Shown: positions 10,600 to 23,423, counted from the stretch's first letter. The stretch is 64,000 nucleotides of DNA from Thereva unica (GCA_949987705.1 OX465282.1:8544501-8608500); one strand, 5' to 3'. Numbers and translations are program-made. The notes: generated by a model not told the origin, from the sequence alone.

Positions 10600-11759
10600 A
10601 ATATTCAAATTTACCAGTTTGGGCTAGTTGGCTAATCTTAGATTCTATTTAAACGAATATTACATAGTACACGGATCTAGAATTTCTAAATACTCGAAGA
10701 TGATTTAACCCAATCAATTATAGAATCAACATATATCATTATCAATGCCTTTTATTTTGCACAATTACTGATTGTTTCGTATAATTTTGAAATTCGCGTA
10801 CACCAACAATCTTAAGACAACAAAACCTTTTCTTTTGACCTTTTAAGGAATTGAAATTTTTTCAGGAATTCTTCGCCATTATCTTTCAGTAAAATAAACA
10901 ATTTCTTAGGTTTTCCCAATAACACAATAATAATAATACGAAAAAAAAAAACAATCTCGACTCATTTGAATTGAATAACTGCAACGAACCTCAGGTGCAT
11001 CAATAAATCGATAGAAGAAGAATACTTTAAGCATGAACTCATGTCCGTCCTCGAGGTACTCAATAATAATACTAATAGTAAAAAAAAATGGTGACCAAAT
11101 TCGTGAAAGATAAGCGCTTGACCTAGCATTGAAAAAAAGTGCAGTCGTTTTCGATATGATTGAAAAAAAAATTAAATAAAATTAGTTAGAAGAGATATAA
11201 AGAAATAAGTTATGATGTCACGCCATCAGCCCATCATAGTTATGTTGTAAGATGATCTTTAGCCATATAGTAAGTCCCAGCATCGAAATGTAATGAATGA
11301 GAATATATAATCACGAATATTGGCTGAAAGGTAGTAAGGTAAAGCTGCTCAGGTGTGAGCCTTCTAGTCTTTATCTATTCGAAGAACTTGTAAACATTGT
11401 ACATTTCAATGAAATCATATCAAAAGTGCACGATATGAAAAGAAAAAAATATATAGTAGAGAAACAAACACAAGACGGTTGAAGATGATGCAATTGATAA
11501 GAGGGAAGATTTGATATTGTGTATGCCCTTCGGGAAAGAGAATGGATTTATGTTTGATTTTGCCTTGGAATGATGGTGGTGTTTCTTGTAATCACTTGTA
11601 GCATTGATAGCTTCTGGTACAGGATTGCTGATTGATGTCAGCAGTCGTAATTATAAATATGAATATTTATATATTTGCTTTTTATGTGTAGCTTTTTTAT
11701 GTATATAATTTTCTTTTTCATATAAATTAAATATTATCGAAACAGGTGTGCGATGAGAG
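10600..11759. other. Unassigned AT-rich stretch
   Basis: No gene, RNA or recognised repeat. A 61-codon frame at 11297-11482 has no recognisable domain. Confidence 0.4.
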
Positions 11760-12870
11760 TTCAATATCAATCTGGTACAAGAACAGAAGAGGTTAAGGGT
11801 GAAAAAATAAATTTAAAGATTGATTTTTTTCAATGTCAGTCACTGAACTTGGAAGATGTGATTCATTACACGATAACAATATGACTAAACAATTCGAGAT
11901 TTTTGAAAGGTGGGTGGCACACGTATAAAGGCTTGACGATAATAACCCTGCTAAAATTTCGATAAATCGAATGCCTGATGTAAGGCAAAATTCAGATCGG
12001 CCAAAAAAGTGACACATGGACTCCGTTTAGGAGGACTTAGTAAATTTAGGCGTACGTAATTGGAGGACATTAGCCAGGAACCGAACGGAACAGTGCCACA
12101 GATGATGAAGAATTATTTCAATAGAGATTTCAATAACTGTGGCAATTTCATTGGACTACGATGTTTGGTAGTTTTTGCGATCAATGTTAGATTTCTTAAA
12201 GCGTTTAACATTAGTATAGTTTGGGCCTGTCAACGGTCCAAGTGATGTCATAACAACTGGTTCCAACATATCGTGTACATGTGCTGACGACATTCTAAAC
12301 ACTGCATGTCTTTTGCCATCTTTTTCTCCAAAAGAATGCACGCAGCACTTTTACTTCCAGTATTGACTGATGTCGTGTCAAATCCTAGACACTTCACTTT
12401 GCTGCAGATTCCTCATTCTACAATTGGCTTATAAACTGCGATTGCTGCAGCATCACTTGTACCAAACTTTGACTGTGATACTTCGAGAAGCTGATCTATT
12501 TCTCTTCCAGGAACTAAAAAGGGAAGGCGGTCTACAATTTTTCTTCCAACGATATCCTGAAGTAATTTGCCGTCCCAGTGAATTGTTAGTGGAACTTGTA
12601 AGATCAATTTCACTTTCAAGTTCTTAGTAATGTATAGTCGATTCTTCGCATGCTCTTGGCGAATAGACTTTGGATTTATATGGCATTCTGCCAAGAAGTT
12701 TAATCAGGAGTCAAAATGAACGCTGCATTCTGGTTACTCAGTTTAACAGCCATGTTTGACCCAATATTATCTTCCGTCCACTCTGCGGACGCAGCACTCC
12801 AGATGTTGCCGGAACTGTCCGCTCCGAATAAGATGAGGAAGAAGCTAAAATAACCCTATCTTCGCGAGAC
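11760..12870 (-). pseudogene. Broken DNA-transposon-like ORF (hAT-like arthropod family)
   Basis: Minus-strand residues from 12694 down to 12413 include PLTIHWDGKLL, VDRLPFLV and a DAAAIAVY segment. After an in-frame stop the same frame continues CLGFDTTSVNTG, AACILLEKKM and LECRQH. A second frame then carries MLEPVV, GPLTGPNY and a KRFKKS segment. From memory, this order (HWDGKxLPD, VDRLPxLVSG, CFDTTxxNTG, CRHH, GPNxxxFKRF) is that of a widespread uncharacterised arthropod protein family that looks transposase-derived with an RNase H-like fold. At least one premature stop, where the family usually has tryptophan, and one or more frameshifts show it is inactive. Sequence down to about 11793 may be the decayed C-terminal part. 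The hAT assignment is inference. Confidence 0.6.
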
Positions 12871-14445
12871 TTTTTACCTACTTTCTAGTTTCCTCCTTCT
12901 CTTTAAATCCTCTTTTTTTTCCCTCCATACACAATTATTTTTTCATCGGTACTAAATCAACTATTAGGACTTGTTTTCTTCAATATCAGTTCTAATACGT
13001 TAGCATGAGGAATATTGAATAATCATTAGTTCCTCCTTAGACTGGAAACAGTTATAAAGCTTGTCTGGGGGACCGATTTGGTAAAACCACACTCACGCAA
13101 AGGAAAGTCAATTGCAAAAGTGGAACATAAAAATAGATTTTCGACACTCGAGCTTATTCACATATACCCAGGTCTCCATGAAAAGAGTATTAAAAGGAAT
13201 ACTCCCATGTTATGGCATTCAGTGTTAAAAAGTATTTCTGCTTTTTGAACACTTCTCATTTTTTATGTTTCTTTCATAGGTTCAAGCTCGAAAAATAAAT
13301 CTGTTTTATTACCTTTCTTTTCACAGAGTGTCCGCTTTTTATAATCTTTTCTTCGTCCGTTTCCAAAATTATTAAGAATAGACACACAACGCTGTCTTCT
13401 CCAAAAAAGAGCGACTAGTATTGATTCCTGCATGGAACTTTGTGTTAAAGGCTCACAAGAAGGTTACTTTAACAGGTGCTGCGTTTCCATGAGCTGGGGT
13501 ATAATAATTTTTTTTTTTTAACAGACAGCTTTTTCCCTCAAGTTAACTCGATCTTGTTTCCGTGACGGTTCTAGGTTAAAGTCTCAAAAATTAATTTTAC
13601 ATGGTGTCGCCTTTGGTACATACTCAGTAAAAGATATTCAAACATACACATACATATATGCAAAAGCTGGCTTAATCAGACTAGTTTCGTTTAGTTTTCT
13701 TGGATTTAACTTTTCTCAAACCTAGGGTGAACACTACATGTAAACTCATTAAGGATTAGTGGAGTTAGAAATGATGGTGTAAATAGCTCAGATTCATCTG
13801 CTATGATTCTGATGAAAGCACACACAAATTTTGGCTACTTAAACTAGCTTACGTTAAAGGGTAGAGAAAATCTGTTATTGGCTTCAATGTGAAACACAAA
13901 TTCTGTTGTCTCAGCGTGGAATTTATATCCAAAGTAACCCCCCCCCCCATGTGCATCCATTCCTACAATGAAAAATATTATAAAAGCAATCAGTACAGAT
14001 AACCTTTAAGGAATTTTCTTCATTCCTAAAAATTTGTAGATCATGAGCTCATCGTTGAATGTACCCTTCAATAAAATGGAGTCTCGGAGCGTAAAATCTG
14101 AAGTTGCTTTCGTCGAAATGATACGAGCACGATGCTAGAGTGAGATGTACCTCCAAATTTATGTGCTTCATGTGGCACAACATATGTCCAATAGTTACAC
14201 ATTTTCGAGTTTTTGGCTCAGTAACCTATGCATCACAAAAAGGTGGCAGCAAGCCAGCAAAAAGCTTATACATATGTCCAAAAAATACCTACTTCAGGGC
14301 TTTGGCGATGGTGCTAAAACCTACAGGTTGTCGTCCTATAAAGAACAAAAGTTTTTAAAAAGCAGAGACAATACTTTACAATTAGTACAAAAATTAAAAA
14401 AATAATAAAAGCTTCTTGGGATTTTAAAGCTTTTAAATTCGAAGG
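12871..14445. other. Unassigned stretch
   Basis: No credible gene. It contains a run of nine C near 13939. The overlapping short frames at 14140-14405 lack domains. Confidence 0.4.
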
Positions 14446-14451
14446 AATATA

Positions 14452-14530
14452 TCCGATTTCGCTGACGTCATTAAAGCTTATGGTAAATTTGCTTGACGTC
14501 ATAAAAGCTTTTTTTGTGAATTGTGTGAAA
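14452..14530 (+). repeat. Short dispersed repeat with CRE-like palindromes, copy 1
   Basis: It shares CCGATTTCGCTGACGTCAT followed by AAAGC and a later GT-AAAAGCTTT block with 16709-16790. It contains two perfect TGACGTCA palindromes (14463-14470 and 14494-14501), which are consensus CREB/ATF sites. Whether they bind anything cannot be told from sequence. Confidence 0.6.
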
Positions 14531-16708
14531 ACGAGTGAAAGATAATGTACTGAACCTTGACTGCAAATGAACATGATGTATTCGAATTCTTCAATATTTC
14601 AGTGAAATTTGAAGGCGCCACCAAATTACGATTTATGCCATATATGCTAATTCTGAAACAAAATTAACAAAAAAAACTTGCCTCAACGCGCTTGTTCGAG
14701 AGATATTTTATTTTTTTAAATGAATAAATCTAAAAAATATCTTTAATCTCTGGCTAATAGCGCCACAATATCAACAGTCACGTTCATATTTAATATTATA
14801 TTTTTTTCTTCTTCGTGTTAACCTAAAACCCAGCAGGAAATAATAATTACTTCGTTAATTCTATCAATTTTAATTTCAAATCTTGAATCGCGTAAAATTT
14901 ATTAAAAAAAACAAACGAATTCAATTTGTAAATCAGCAAATCAGCCCGCGGAATTGAGAGCAAAAAACGTGACATTTTACTACAAAAAGCCAGCAACAGG
15001 TATTGACTTTCCCATAAAAGCTAATCAAAATCATCGGCGATACTATGTCATACATATTTTAAAACTGGACGATAAACATAAAAACTGTCTACAAATAAAA
15101 ATAACTCGGACAAAAGAAGAGTTTATTAAATTTTTTTTGGATTGATTAAATATTTTGGAAAAAATAAAGCAAAAGTTTAAACCAGTTGCATGCACAATTC
15201 AAGTTCCCAAAACGGGTTTGTGGCGGCCGCTGATCCAAAATCCACAGGATGTGGTTAAGTGGTGCAGATACGAATTTGATGAATATTAGAAGTCGCAAAT
15301 TAGCTTTTTCTATGAAAAAGTCATTAACATCATTTTTATTACAAATTTGTGGCGGAATTGGGCTACGGCGGGGCTTGATTATGTATGGAAATTAAAAATC
15401 AGTGATTGATCGCTCTATTGGGGTGAAATATAATGCTTGAAGGTGAACCACAGGTGGAGTGACCAAAAAAAATATAGTATTAAAACGCAGAATATGTATT
15501 GGTTGGTACTATTTTATGGCTTTTATTTAATTTTTTGTTATCAAGGGGAAACTTGTATCCTTACGTAAGAGCTTCTTTTTGTTTTTTACGTTTGGATCAT
15601 AGAAAACAGATGTAAATGAGGACTTAAGCGTGCTATTGTCCCATTGATCTTGCGCAATACTGAGTGGCGGTAGAATTATAAGTAAAAGATTTTAGGCAAT
15701 AAAAGATAAAGAAATAAAATCGGTAAATAACGGTAAAATAAAATCAAATGATGATCAAAGATTTTCGTGTCATAATTTTAGACTGGTTATTATTTATGAG
15801 GAGCTGTAGCTATGGTTCCGAAAAAAAATTTCACATAATAAAAGAAAAATTAAAGCCTGGAAAATTAATGTCAAACCATCCTAGAATAGAGAATAACGAT
15901 TGGTTTTGCTCTAAACATAGTTATATATTACACAAGTTTGTTAGTTTGTTCACCCAGCTTCAATTATACATATAAACTATGTTGACTGATAGATTACAAT
16001 TAGGGGTGAGTCTCTAGATATACATAAGCACAGACTACTTAATACACAGATGGAACAATCAGGAACAAAATGAGTTATCACTTTTATTTTAAAGCAAGCT
16101 TTTAGTAAGCTTTTAGTGAGACACGATAACACATTTGAAGAGAAAAAATTCTCACCAACTTAAAAAGCTCAATTTTCTTTAACGACTTCGTTGGGCTTAC
16201 TTTACACACATATACAATCTGCTAGCAGATTATTGCGGGGGAAGTTGATGGGAGCATTCCGGTGCGGCAAGGAAACTTGGGAGGAGGTTTGTTATAGGTC
16301 TAGGTTTGTTTGAAACTATCCATCATCCATTTTTTTTATTATCTATATTTGAGGTAGCTAAATATAATTTTCCAATTATTGCGCATGTGCAGTGTACATC
16401 TTAGCAGGGAAGAATTTGAAGAGAGTCAAGACGAGCTTTTCGTTCCGAAAGAAAACGAAAAGATCGGATGAGTTATAACTTGTAGCCCATTTTAAGCCTT
16501 GAAACCTTTTCACGCGTTGTTCCGTCGTAATATTAAGTTGTCTGTGACATAATGGATTTCTTAAACACAGTTGGATGCCAGAAAATCTGTCTTTACAACA
16601 ACCTAGTGCTACTATATGGTTGCTCATGCACTCAGAAAATAAAATATTTCCGTTTATTTATTAAATACTCGAGAGAAGTAAACCCATATTAAAACAAAAA
16701 TTTAAGCT
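14531..16708. other. Unassigned AT-rich stretch
   Basis: Several frames of 60-86 codons (for example 14954-15145, 15748-15975 and, minus, 16376-16627) have no recognisable domain or start context. Confidence 0.4.
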
Positions 16709-16790
16709 CCGATTTCGCTGACGTCATCAAAGCATCATTTTCTTTGGCGTTGTAAAAGCTTTGTTTGATAATTGTGAAATAACCTTTGGC
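16709..16790 (+). repeat. Short dispersed repeat with CRE-like palindrome, copy 2
   Basis: Direct-orientation relative of 14452-14530. It retains one perfect TGACGTCA (16719-16726). The second site has decayed to TTGGCGTTG. Confidence 0.6.
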
Positions 16791-17289
16791 AAACGTACTT
16801 TTCAATATTTACGGTTACGAGGTGTCAGGTGTTGAAGAAGATGACGAAGAGACGAAGTTCGCTAAAGGGAGTGGTGACAGCTGTAAGCAAAGGGAATGAG
16901 CCTGGCGGGCTAAGATTGCCGTGGAGGCAGGAGACCCTTTATTTCGGGGCAGTATCGCTTTGATAGCAGCGAGAGAATTTTATCAGAGCTGCTAAACTCC
17001 TTTGGTTGTTCAGAAGGTCGAGCGTGGAGGAATGTGTGTCAACTAGGATTAGTGTGAGGGGCTGATTTTGCATTTCATCTAACCATACCACCAGTTTTTA
17101 AAGCTCGGGATTAAGTTGGGCTGCGTGTCGAGCTAGTGGAAAAGAAGAAAGAAAGAAGTATAACATCTGAGCTCCCAGATATAGGAACATAGATGGGAAC
17201 GAGAAACCCGACTCCACGAGTCTCTCTCCATTTGTTGATAGCTAGACAAAAGTGAGAAATGTACTATCTTTAAAACTACTTGGCCTGCT

Positions 17290-17610
17290 TATAATATGAA
17301 ATATTGCCAAAACCAGGCAATCATCATAGCACATTGTCCCATAGGGACCATGCTCCCAAGCTAGGTATCCTGCACAACATCTGTTGCAGCTGCAGTGAGA
17401 CGAACGAGCAAGAAAGACATGTTCACTTCGTGTATAAATGCCTGGCTGTAGCTAACCCCAGTCATTGCACACTTTTCATGTTCATACTCGTAGACTTAAA
17501 AAAGTTCTCTAGGCTGGAGTCCACATCACTGAAAAGCTTCCTAAATTCCACAGGATGGCTTCAAATATCCGACCTAGTTGATCAAGCCCCTTCGTCCGAA
17601 ACTTGAGTTC
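17290..17610 (+). pseudogene. LINE 3' ORF fragment: post-RNase H cysteine motif (R1/I/Jockey type)
   Basis: In one frame AHCPIGT (near 17331), and in another frame KLGILHNICCSCSETNEQ and HFVYKCLAVAN, match the conserved C-terminal stretch of RNase H-bearing LINEs (TGHCPxGxHxxKLG, CxxC, HxLxxCPALAxxR). It ends with LKSFLNSTGWL, matching the usual FLNSTGWF tail. A frame change between the first two blocks shows decay. Sequence from about 16900 may be more of the same element, but its coding signal is lost. Confidence 0.7.
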
Positions 17611-17759
17611 TCTAGTATGTTGCAAATTAACGATGCGCCAAAGATCTAATTGGGGCTGCGGAAGCAGCTATACGTGGTCTTCAAAGACCGACCCAAATTA
17701 AGGTGAGTTCGATTTGTAGTACATCACCGGCTAGGGGATGGAGATATACCAGGTCTTCT

Positions 17760-18239
17760 GTGTAATGGTTTATTTGGTATGTTGTCGGTTTATGGTCGGG
17801 TCATACACCTCTGCCGTGTTAGGTAATATTGCCAGGAACATACACCTCGGCAACATCCTAATGGTATTCGGTATGTGATCCGTTGTGAGGCCGTTATCGG
17901 ATCATACACCTCTATATGGTTAGGAAACATTGCCGGATCGTACACCTCAACAACGTCTGGGAAACATACTAATGGTATTCGGTATGTTGTCGGTTGTGGT
18001 CAGTCTTGGTCGGGCCGTGGTCAGGACCATGCACCTCGACACGGTTATGACAGTAGAAGATGACTTCCCCAGAACGAGTCCGGGAAAAGACTGAATTTAG
18101 GCTAGTGAAGCGGTTTCTTTTAAAGCTGGAAAGCTCTTCTAGGTAGGAAGCTTAAAGCTTCTCTTTGGTCTGGAGCTTTAATATTTGTTTCCTAATGTTC
18201 TTGGAGAGGGATTCTAGTAATGAATCATGGTTCGTTACA
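17760..18239 (-). repeat. Dispersed repeat family A, copy 2 (LTR-like, inverted)
   Basis: Reverse-complement relative of 1732-2270. Its upper edge, CGTTACA at 18233-18239, corresponds to the TGTAACG start of copy 1. Its lower part carries the same recurring GTGTACGATCCG-type and TACCGAATACCATTA-type words. The boundary at the lower edge is not sharp. Confidence 0.6.
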
Positions 18240-18354
18240 CGTTTCCTGTGGCCAAAGATAAGGTCTGGCACACACTAGTCTTATATAATCGAAGGCAGAT
18301 ACCGTCATAAAAATATCCGGGTATTAGAATTAAGCTCTGGGGATCACCGGCACA

Positions 18355-18560
18355 TATGGTGTGTGGTTTAGATTCAACGCCTTCCAGTACTACTTTGATT
18401 GAATAACTGTTGGTAGCTCACTTCCCCACCCTCCCTCGTTACCCATATTTTCGAGGTTGGGATAAGTGTGAGGGTTCACCGACTCTTAGCAGACTCATCC
18501 TACTACCCTTGCTATTCCCTTACAGATTCGCAGCACCTCATTTGTCGCTGTACTGTTAAA
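18355..18560 (-). pseudogene. R1-like LINE C-terminal fragment
   Basis: A minus-strand frame encodes VNPHTYPNLENMGNEGG and, nearby, an S-Y-Q-Q-L-F-N-Q-like stretch. This is the region that in R1-type LINEs reads WTxxLIPN...W..RKHGEVNYHLTQFL. The nucleotide sequence is homologous to the relic at 40140-40440: both have CCCTC-ATT-GGGATAAGT followed by GACTCTTARCAGACTCATC. Frame shifts abound. Sequence to about 18900 may belong to the same element. Confidence 0.55.
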
Positions 18561-18899
18561 GGCACATACATATTCTGAGACATAGGGACACTTGCCTTCG
18601 CTCGCTAGTATCATTCCCATTTTTACGCGCGACGCATTCTTAGTCAAGGTCCTGAACGCGCAACACACACAGAGGCCGCTTAGTCTGAATGCGACCCTCG
18701 TCGTCCTGTTTAGTTGACTAAAACTGAGCTAACCAAATGAGCTTTAAAAGTTAACTTCCGGTTGATCACCACTACCAGGTACCTATTAGCGGAAATGATC
18801 TTTTCCCCTACCTTGATACTTATGGACATTGCCTTTCGATGTACATATCTTGATCAACGCCCCGACCGTTTCGCTCCATGGGCTAAAGTTGTACTGCCT

Positions 18900-20620
18900 G
18901 TCCTGTAGGATTTTAGTAGTTAAGCGGTAGTTAGAGGGGTTTTGGAATTCACCTTTTTACAATATGGGGCTAAGCACGTGAAACTTTTTGAGAATATTTA
19001 TAAACTCCGGTGAAGTTTTAAAGGACAAAGAGTTTAAACTTAACTAAAGATCAGATAAGCACATAGAACTGACTAGACTACAGTGGCAGCAACTTTTGTA
19101 AAAAGACTTCTACCCAGGAGGTCGAATAGGAAGCAGCAGCTACATATACAGAGCTAGAGGATTTAGAAAAAACTAAAGAAGGCTGAAAGAACAGACTTCA
19201 GGTGGTAAGAGACATACTACAAATCTCGCAATATTTACGAAAATGGCTGACAAAGCGTTAGAAAGTTGGAAGATAAAGATAAAATATCTGTTTTGTATTT
19301 AAGTGTATTAACCAGATAACACCATCTTTTGGCTCACGTGTTAAAATGCAAATTTGTCAAGTTTAATTTCCAAAATTTTGTCGAAAATTAATGAACATTA
19401 AAATCTGATCTAGACCTGCTCTATTAACTCAAAACCCGCCCGCAATATTTTTTATGCCAAAAAAAACCCGGTCTCATAAATTCTACAAAATTAATGGCAT
19501 TTAATTAATTTCTCAGCAAAATTAAGCGATACAAGCATAAAATTTAATTTCAATTTATTTCGCAACCTTAACATCTTAATTGGATCACAGAATTCAGTTT
19601 TGCGACACCACGTATAGCGAAAACAAGAAATTGTGACAAATTGCCGGCGATTGACTTGCAACTGACCGCGAACTGTTTGAAATGCATCCTTTAACACCTT
19701 ATGGCCGTACCTTTCAGCAGATAAACCACAAAAGGACAACTCACGTATCTGTCTGTCCCGGATTGCGGCAAATTAATTTATCCATCTCCAGAAATGCCGG
19801 CCGGGCCAGGAGTAAGATGTGCTCTCTGGGAGCTGACTAGTGACTAAAACCGAATTAGTTACGTCTTTCAGGTCCAGTATCGGACTTCTTACATATATTA
19901 ACCGAAGTTGGTTATTAATGAGCGGTAATTAAGCGGACGTGTTTTGATACCGCACTAATCAGCTCTCAGCGTACGGGAAAGGGCCCTTCATGCATATATG
20001 CAGATGACGTGATATGCGGATCGGATCGGGTTTGTACTGCATTTCGATGAATTTTCGACGCAAACTGGACACTTGTAGACGATGACAATTTGGACGTCGC
20101 CGGGGCTTTCTTGGGGCCCTGCCTTTTTTTTGTTTTAATTTTAATTTTAATTTTAAGCAAATTAATCAGAATTTAACGTGTTTAAGTGTTAACAAATCCA
20201 TGAAATGTGTACCGAATTTTTATTGGTTTTTGTTGGAGGTTTTTTTTTGTGGGGGGACTTCAATTGGTTGAGGATTTTGTTAATTTATGAAGTAGGAAGT
20301 CTTAGAGATTATTTTGAATTTTGTTTTTTTTTTTTTGTTTTTGTAGTTGAGTGCATAAATTATGGAATTATGAGAGTTATGATTAAAACGTGCTGGGGAT
20401 CATGTTACACGAATATGTTAAACGGTGAATTTGATTTGGTTTTTAGCGGTACATGAAGAAAATATCGCTAAGAAAAACTGTTGACGCATAATGGGAAAAA
20501 TGTTGTTAAAATCTATAAACTTTTTGCATCTAAAAATTTGAAATTAAAACTAATTGTGAATTTTATAATTTTTTTGTGTCTTTCATATTCCGATGATTTT
20601 CATGAATAAATTATACTTAA
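18900..20620. other. Unassigned AT-rich stretch
   Basis: No gene recognised. Frames at 19491-19739 (minus), 19966-20160 (minus, lysine-rich) and 20205-20456 lack domains. T-runs occur near 20105-20130 and 20320-20340. Confidence 0.4.
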
Positions 20621-20624
20621 TAAT

Positions 20625-20985
20625 AAGAGTTTGAGCTAAGCCCAGCACGATGTCCCTAGCCATCTTAAAACACACCCATTTAAATTCTGATTTTTGGCTG
20701 TGGTTTTCAGATTCACTTTGACAGACGAAGAGGAAGAGATGTAGGATGAGGTGTTCGAAGGTTAAGCTAAACAGCTCGATCCGTCGAGACGTGGTCGTCC
20801 TCCAAGTGTAGCATTTAGTTCTCTCATTGATCGACAAAAAAGGAATCGTCTGCGAGCATTTCAAAAATTTGGATCGGAAGAATTGTTGTCGGTATGCCTG
20901 TATCTGTGTGTCTGTCTGCCTGTTTGTCCGGGCTAATCTCGAAAATGGCTAATGCGATTGTGATAGGACTTTCACAGGAAGATTC
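20625..20985. repeat. Diverged inverted repeat
   Basis: On the minus strand around 20690-20625, and on the plus strand around 20935-20985, the same pattern appears. ATGGCTA is followed by similar G-T-G-T-GG-CTT spacing, giving the related peptides FKMARDIVLGLAQ and SKMANAIVIGLSQ. Both copies are preceded by a CTGTC/TGTCTG-type stretch. It could be the two ends of a MITE or two halves of a degraded element. No target duplication was found. Confidence 0.45.
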
Positions 20986-21190
20986 AGTATTTTCTTGGGA
21001 ATGGTTTAGGATACTTTTTCACTCGGATACGACTATCGGCTCAGACGGTAAAATTGATCCGATAGTCAGTATTCTTAGCCGTGTTTATGCTACTTTTTCA
21101 CTCTGCTCCGATCGAAAACATGACTCGATAATCGAAGGAACACGAATGAAATGCTGTCACTGTCACTGCGGGATATGATACCTATTGTCT

Positions 21191-21614
21191 GATGTTTGCA
21201 GTGGCGTAGCTACCTAGGGGCTAGGCGGGGCAGTGTCCCGGGGCCCTCAAGCTCAGGGGGCCCTCGAATCCTTACCAGAAAATCTCGATCGAACTGAACT
21301 TTTAAAAATTTCTCCCATTTTCAAAATAAATATGACAGGTTGCAACCCGACTTTAATCATGGCAACTCAGTTGAGAGAAATTCGAAAGTTATACCTAGGG
21401 ATTTCCCCTAAATTCTTTCTGTGGGTTGGCAGTGTTGTCAATTTGTCGGATAGCGATATGTGCGTTTTATTGTGAATTCGAGTCAAGATTTTTTTTTCGA
21501 GAACGGTTAAATATTTTTACTTAATAAAACCTAACCAGTTTAGATAGCAGTGGGGCCCCATTTTTTGATTTGCCCCAGGGCCCTTGGTTACCTAGCTACG
21601 CCACTGGATGTTTG
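21191..21614. mobile_element. hAT-type MITE with 8-bp target duplication
   Basis: The 408-bp element (21199-21606) starts CAGTGGCGTAGCTA and ends with its perfect reverse complement TAGCTACGCCACTG; similarity extends further inward. It is flanked by identical 8-bp copies of GATGTTTG (21191-21198 and 21607-21614). CAGTGG-type ends plus an 8-bp duplication are diagnostic of the hAT superfamily. GGGGCCC words sit just inside both ends. No transposase is encoded, since the 80-codon frame inside has no domain, so mobilisation must be in trans. Confidence 0.9.
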
Positions 21615-23423
21615 GTTGGTCTGAAGAAAATTTAAACAGAGAATATATCGAATACAATGAATAATGGGAAAAAACGTTGCGGTCGCAATAGGGCAAGTTC
21701 TGTACATGGTGCCAAATGCCCCGGGAACGTCAAAATCTATGGGCACGAGACATATTCATATAAGGAGTTCCTACCCAGGCTCAGAGACCGAGATTATCAT
21801 TAGCCCAATAGGCGAGATCAAAAACGCAATTTTTTACTACCACATGCTACTAGCTAGCCAAAGCTGGAGAGCACTGGAAACCTTCACTCTCTTTCTAGCG
21901 TGACTTGGTCGATTTACAGCAAAGAAAGAAAAATGAGCCTCCTAAACAGACTTCGACGAGATATTGCCAGAATTACGGCAATCATCATGGGCGGGACTTT
22001 GTAAATGTTAATTTGGATGCATGGTAGCGTTCCGTCCCGGCTTTCACACATAACCTAAAGATCTAAGTAACGAGTGTATGGATTTGTTGTGTATCCTATG
22101 ACGAATGTGGCAATGCAGAAAAAGTTGAAAGTAGACAGGCATTTGCGTTGCATGCATTCCATTCACGGAATATTCCGCATTTGAATACACACACTTCTAT
22201 ATTATCTGTCACCGAATGCAACGCATGTACGCTTGGATGTTTCACCAGCTTTAGAACCCGGACTGGTGATCTAAGGAGACCGTTCAATAAATTACATATG
22301 TTCTATTCCTATGGACTATGTTGTAATATCTGCTTATATTTGTAACGGTAGGCCTATTCCCGGCTCGGCAAATCACCATATTTCTACTTCAGAGTAAATT
22401 TTGGTTGAAAGTTCAACTGGAAAGTACTTAGTTATGTGGCAAAATTCACAAGGATTTGTTTTGGGGCTGTCAGGAGGCGGCTGGGGAAAGAAAAAATTTT
22501 GCTTTGGTGAGTCAGATCGGAAAAAAGACCAAAGTAAAACCTGAGTTATAGAAACGAATGGACGAGGATTCCCTGGAGGTGAGGCGTAAACGCTGCAGTC
22601 GAAGGTCCCCCGCATGGATTTGTCTGCACGGATAACAAAACATCATTTTTAGAGAAGGAGTTTTTTTTTCAAGGAAGAGGGTAGCATATCATGCTGGGGC
22701 GTACGGACCTAGCCGTGAGGACCTAGAAGGGACGTCCGTGACTCGAAAGGAGTCCGAACTGTTTTTTTTTGTGCTGAACTGTTCTTTGGATCGGTACACC
22801 GTGCGTGGCCGGCTTAAGTATAGGCCTAGGGCAAATTGCCCTCAGTACCCCTGGTAATATTTTTAGAGTAGGAGTAATTCACGAAGTATCAGTCGCCTGT
22901 GTCCGCCGCTTCCGGGAATTATTCTCAACCATCTGGATCCATCCCTAGGAGCAGAAGAAGAAGAAGGAAGGTAAGAAGGCTAGTTGAAAGTCCTAACGAC
23001 GAGCGTATTCGTGGTGGGTAGACCATGGCGAGACCGCATAAGGATTCACCCCGAAGGTCGGCAGCACCTACTTAGGGGAAACAATCAAGGTGAGGCCAAC
23101 GTACGAATGTGCGTGGAGTTTTCTTAGCGTGAGTTAATTGTAGAGAAGTAGACGGATCGCAAGAGGATTTGGGTAGAAGAAAGAGCCCTTTTCAAGGGTC
23201 TAAATGTAGATGAAGCTCCCGAATGGAAAAAAAAGGAAACGTCTTAATTTTGATTATTAATTTTAATGTAATACATAAAGTTTATGTTATTCCCGTGTTT
23301 GTAATTTAGTCGCTCACCGGCACCCACGTGTAGTTTTGTTAGATTGGTGTCCCGTTGGTGGCAATAGGTATGTCCGGAATGTTGAGGCGTGGTATGGAAC
23401 CGGGCATGAGTCCATAGTACCTA
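21615..23423. other. Unassigned stretch
   Basis: No recognisable gene. Frames at 21664-21903, 22096-22345 and 22373-22615 (minus) have no domain. A GAAGAAGAAG run near 22960 resembles LINE tails, but the sequence before it does not match the RTE copy. Confidence 0.4.

Noticed and set aside
22950..22975. GAAGAAGAAG run as the tail of another RTE copy
   Set aside because: The sequence immediately before it does not match the 3' end of the intact LINE, so it is treated as a simple repeat.
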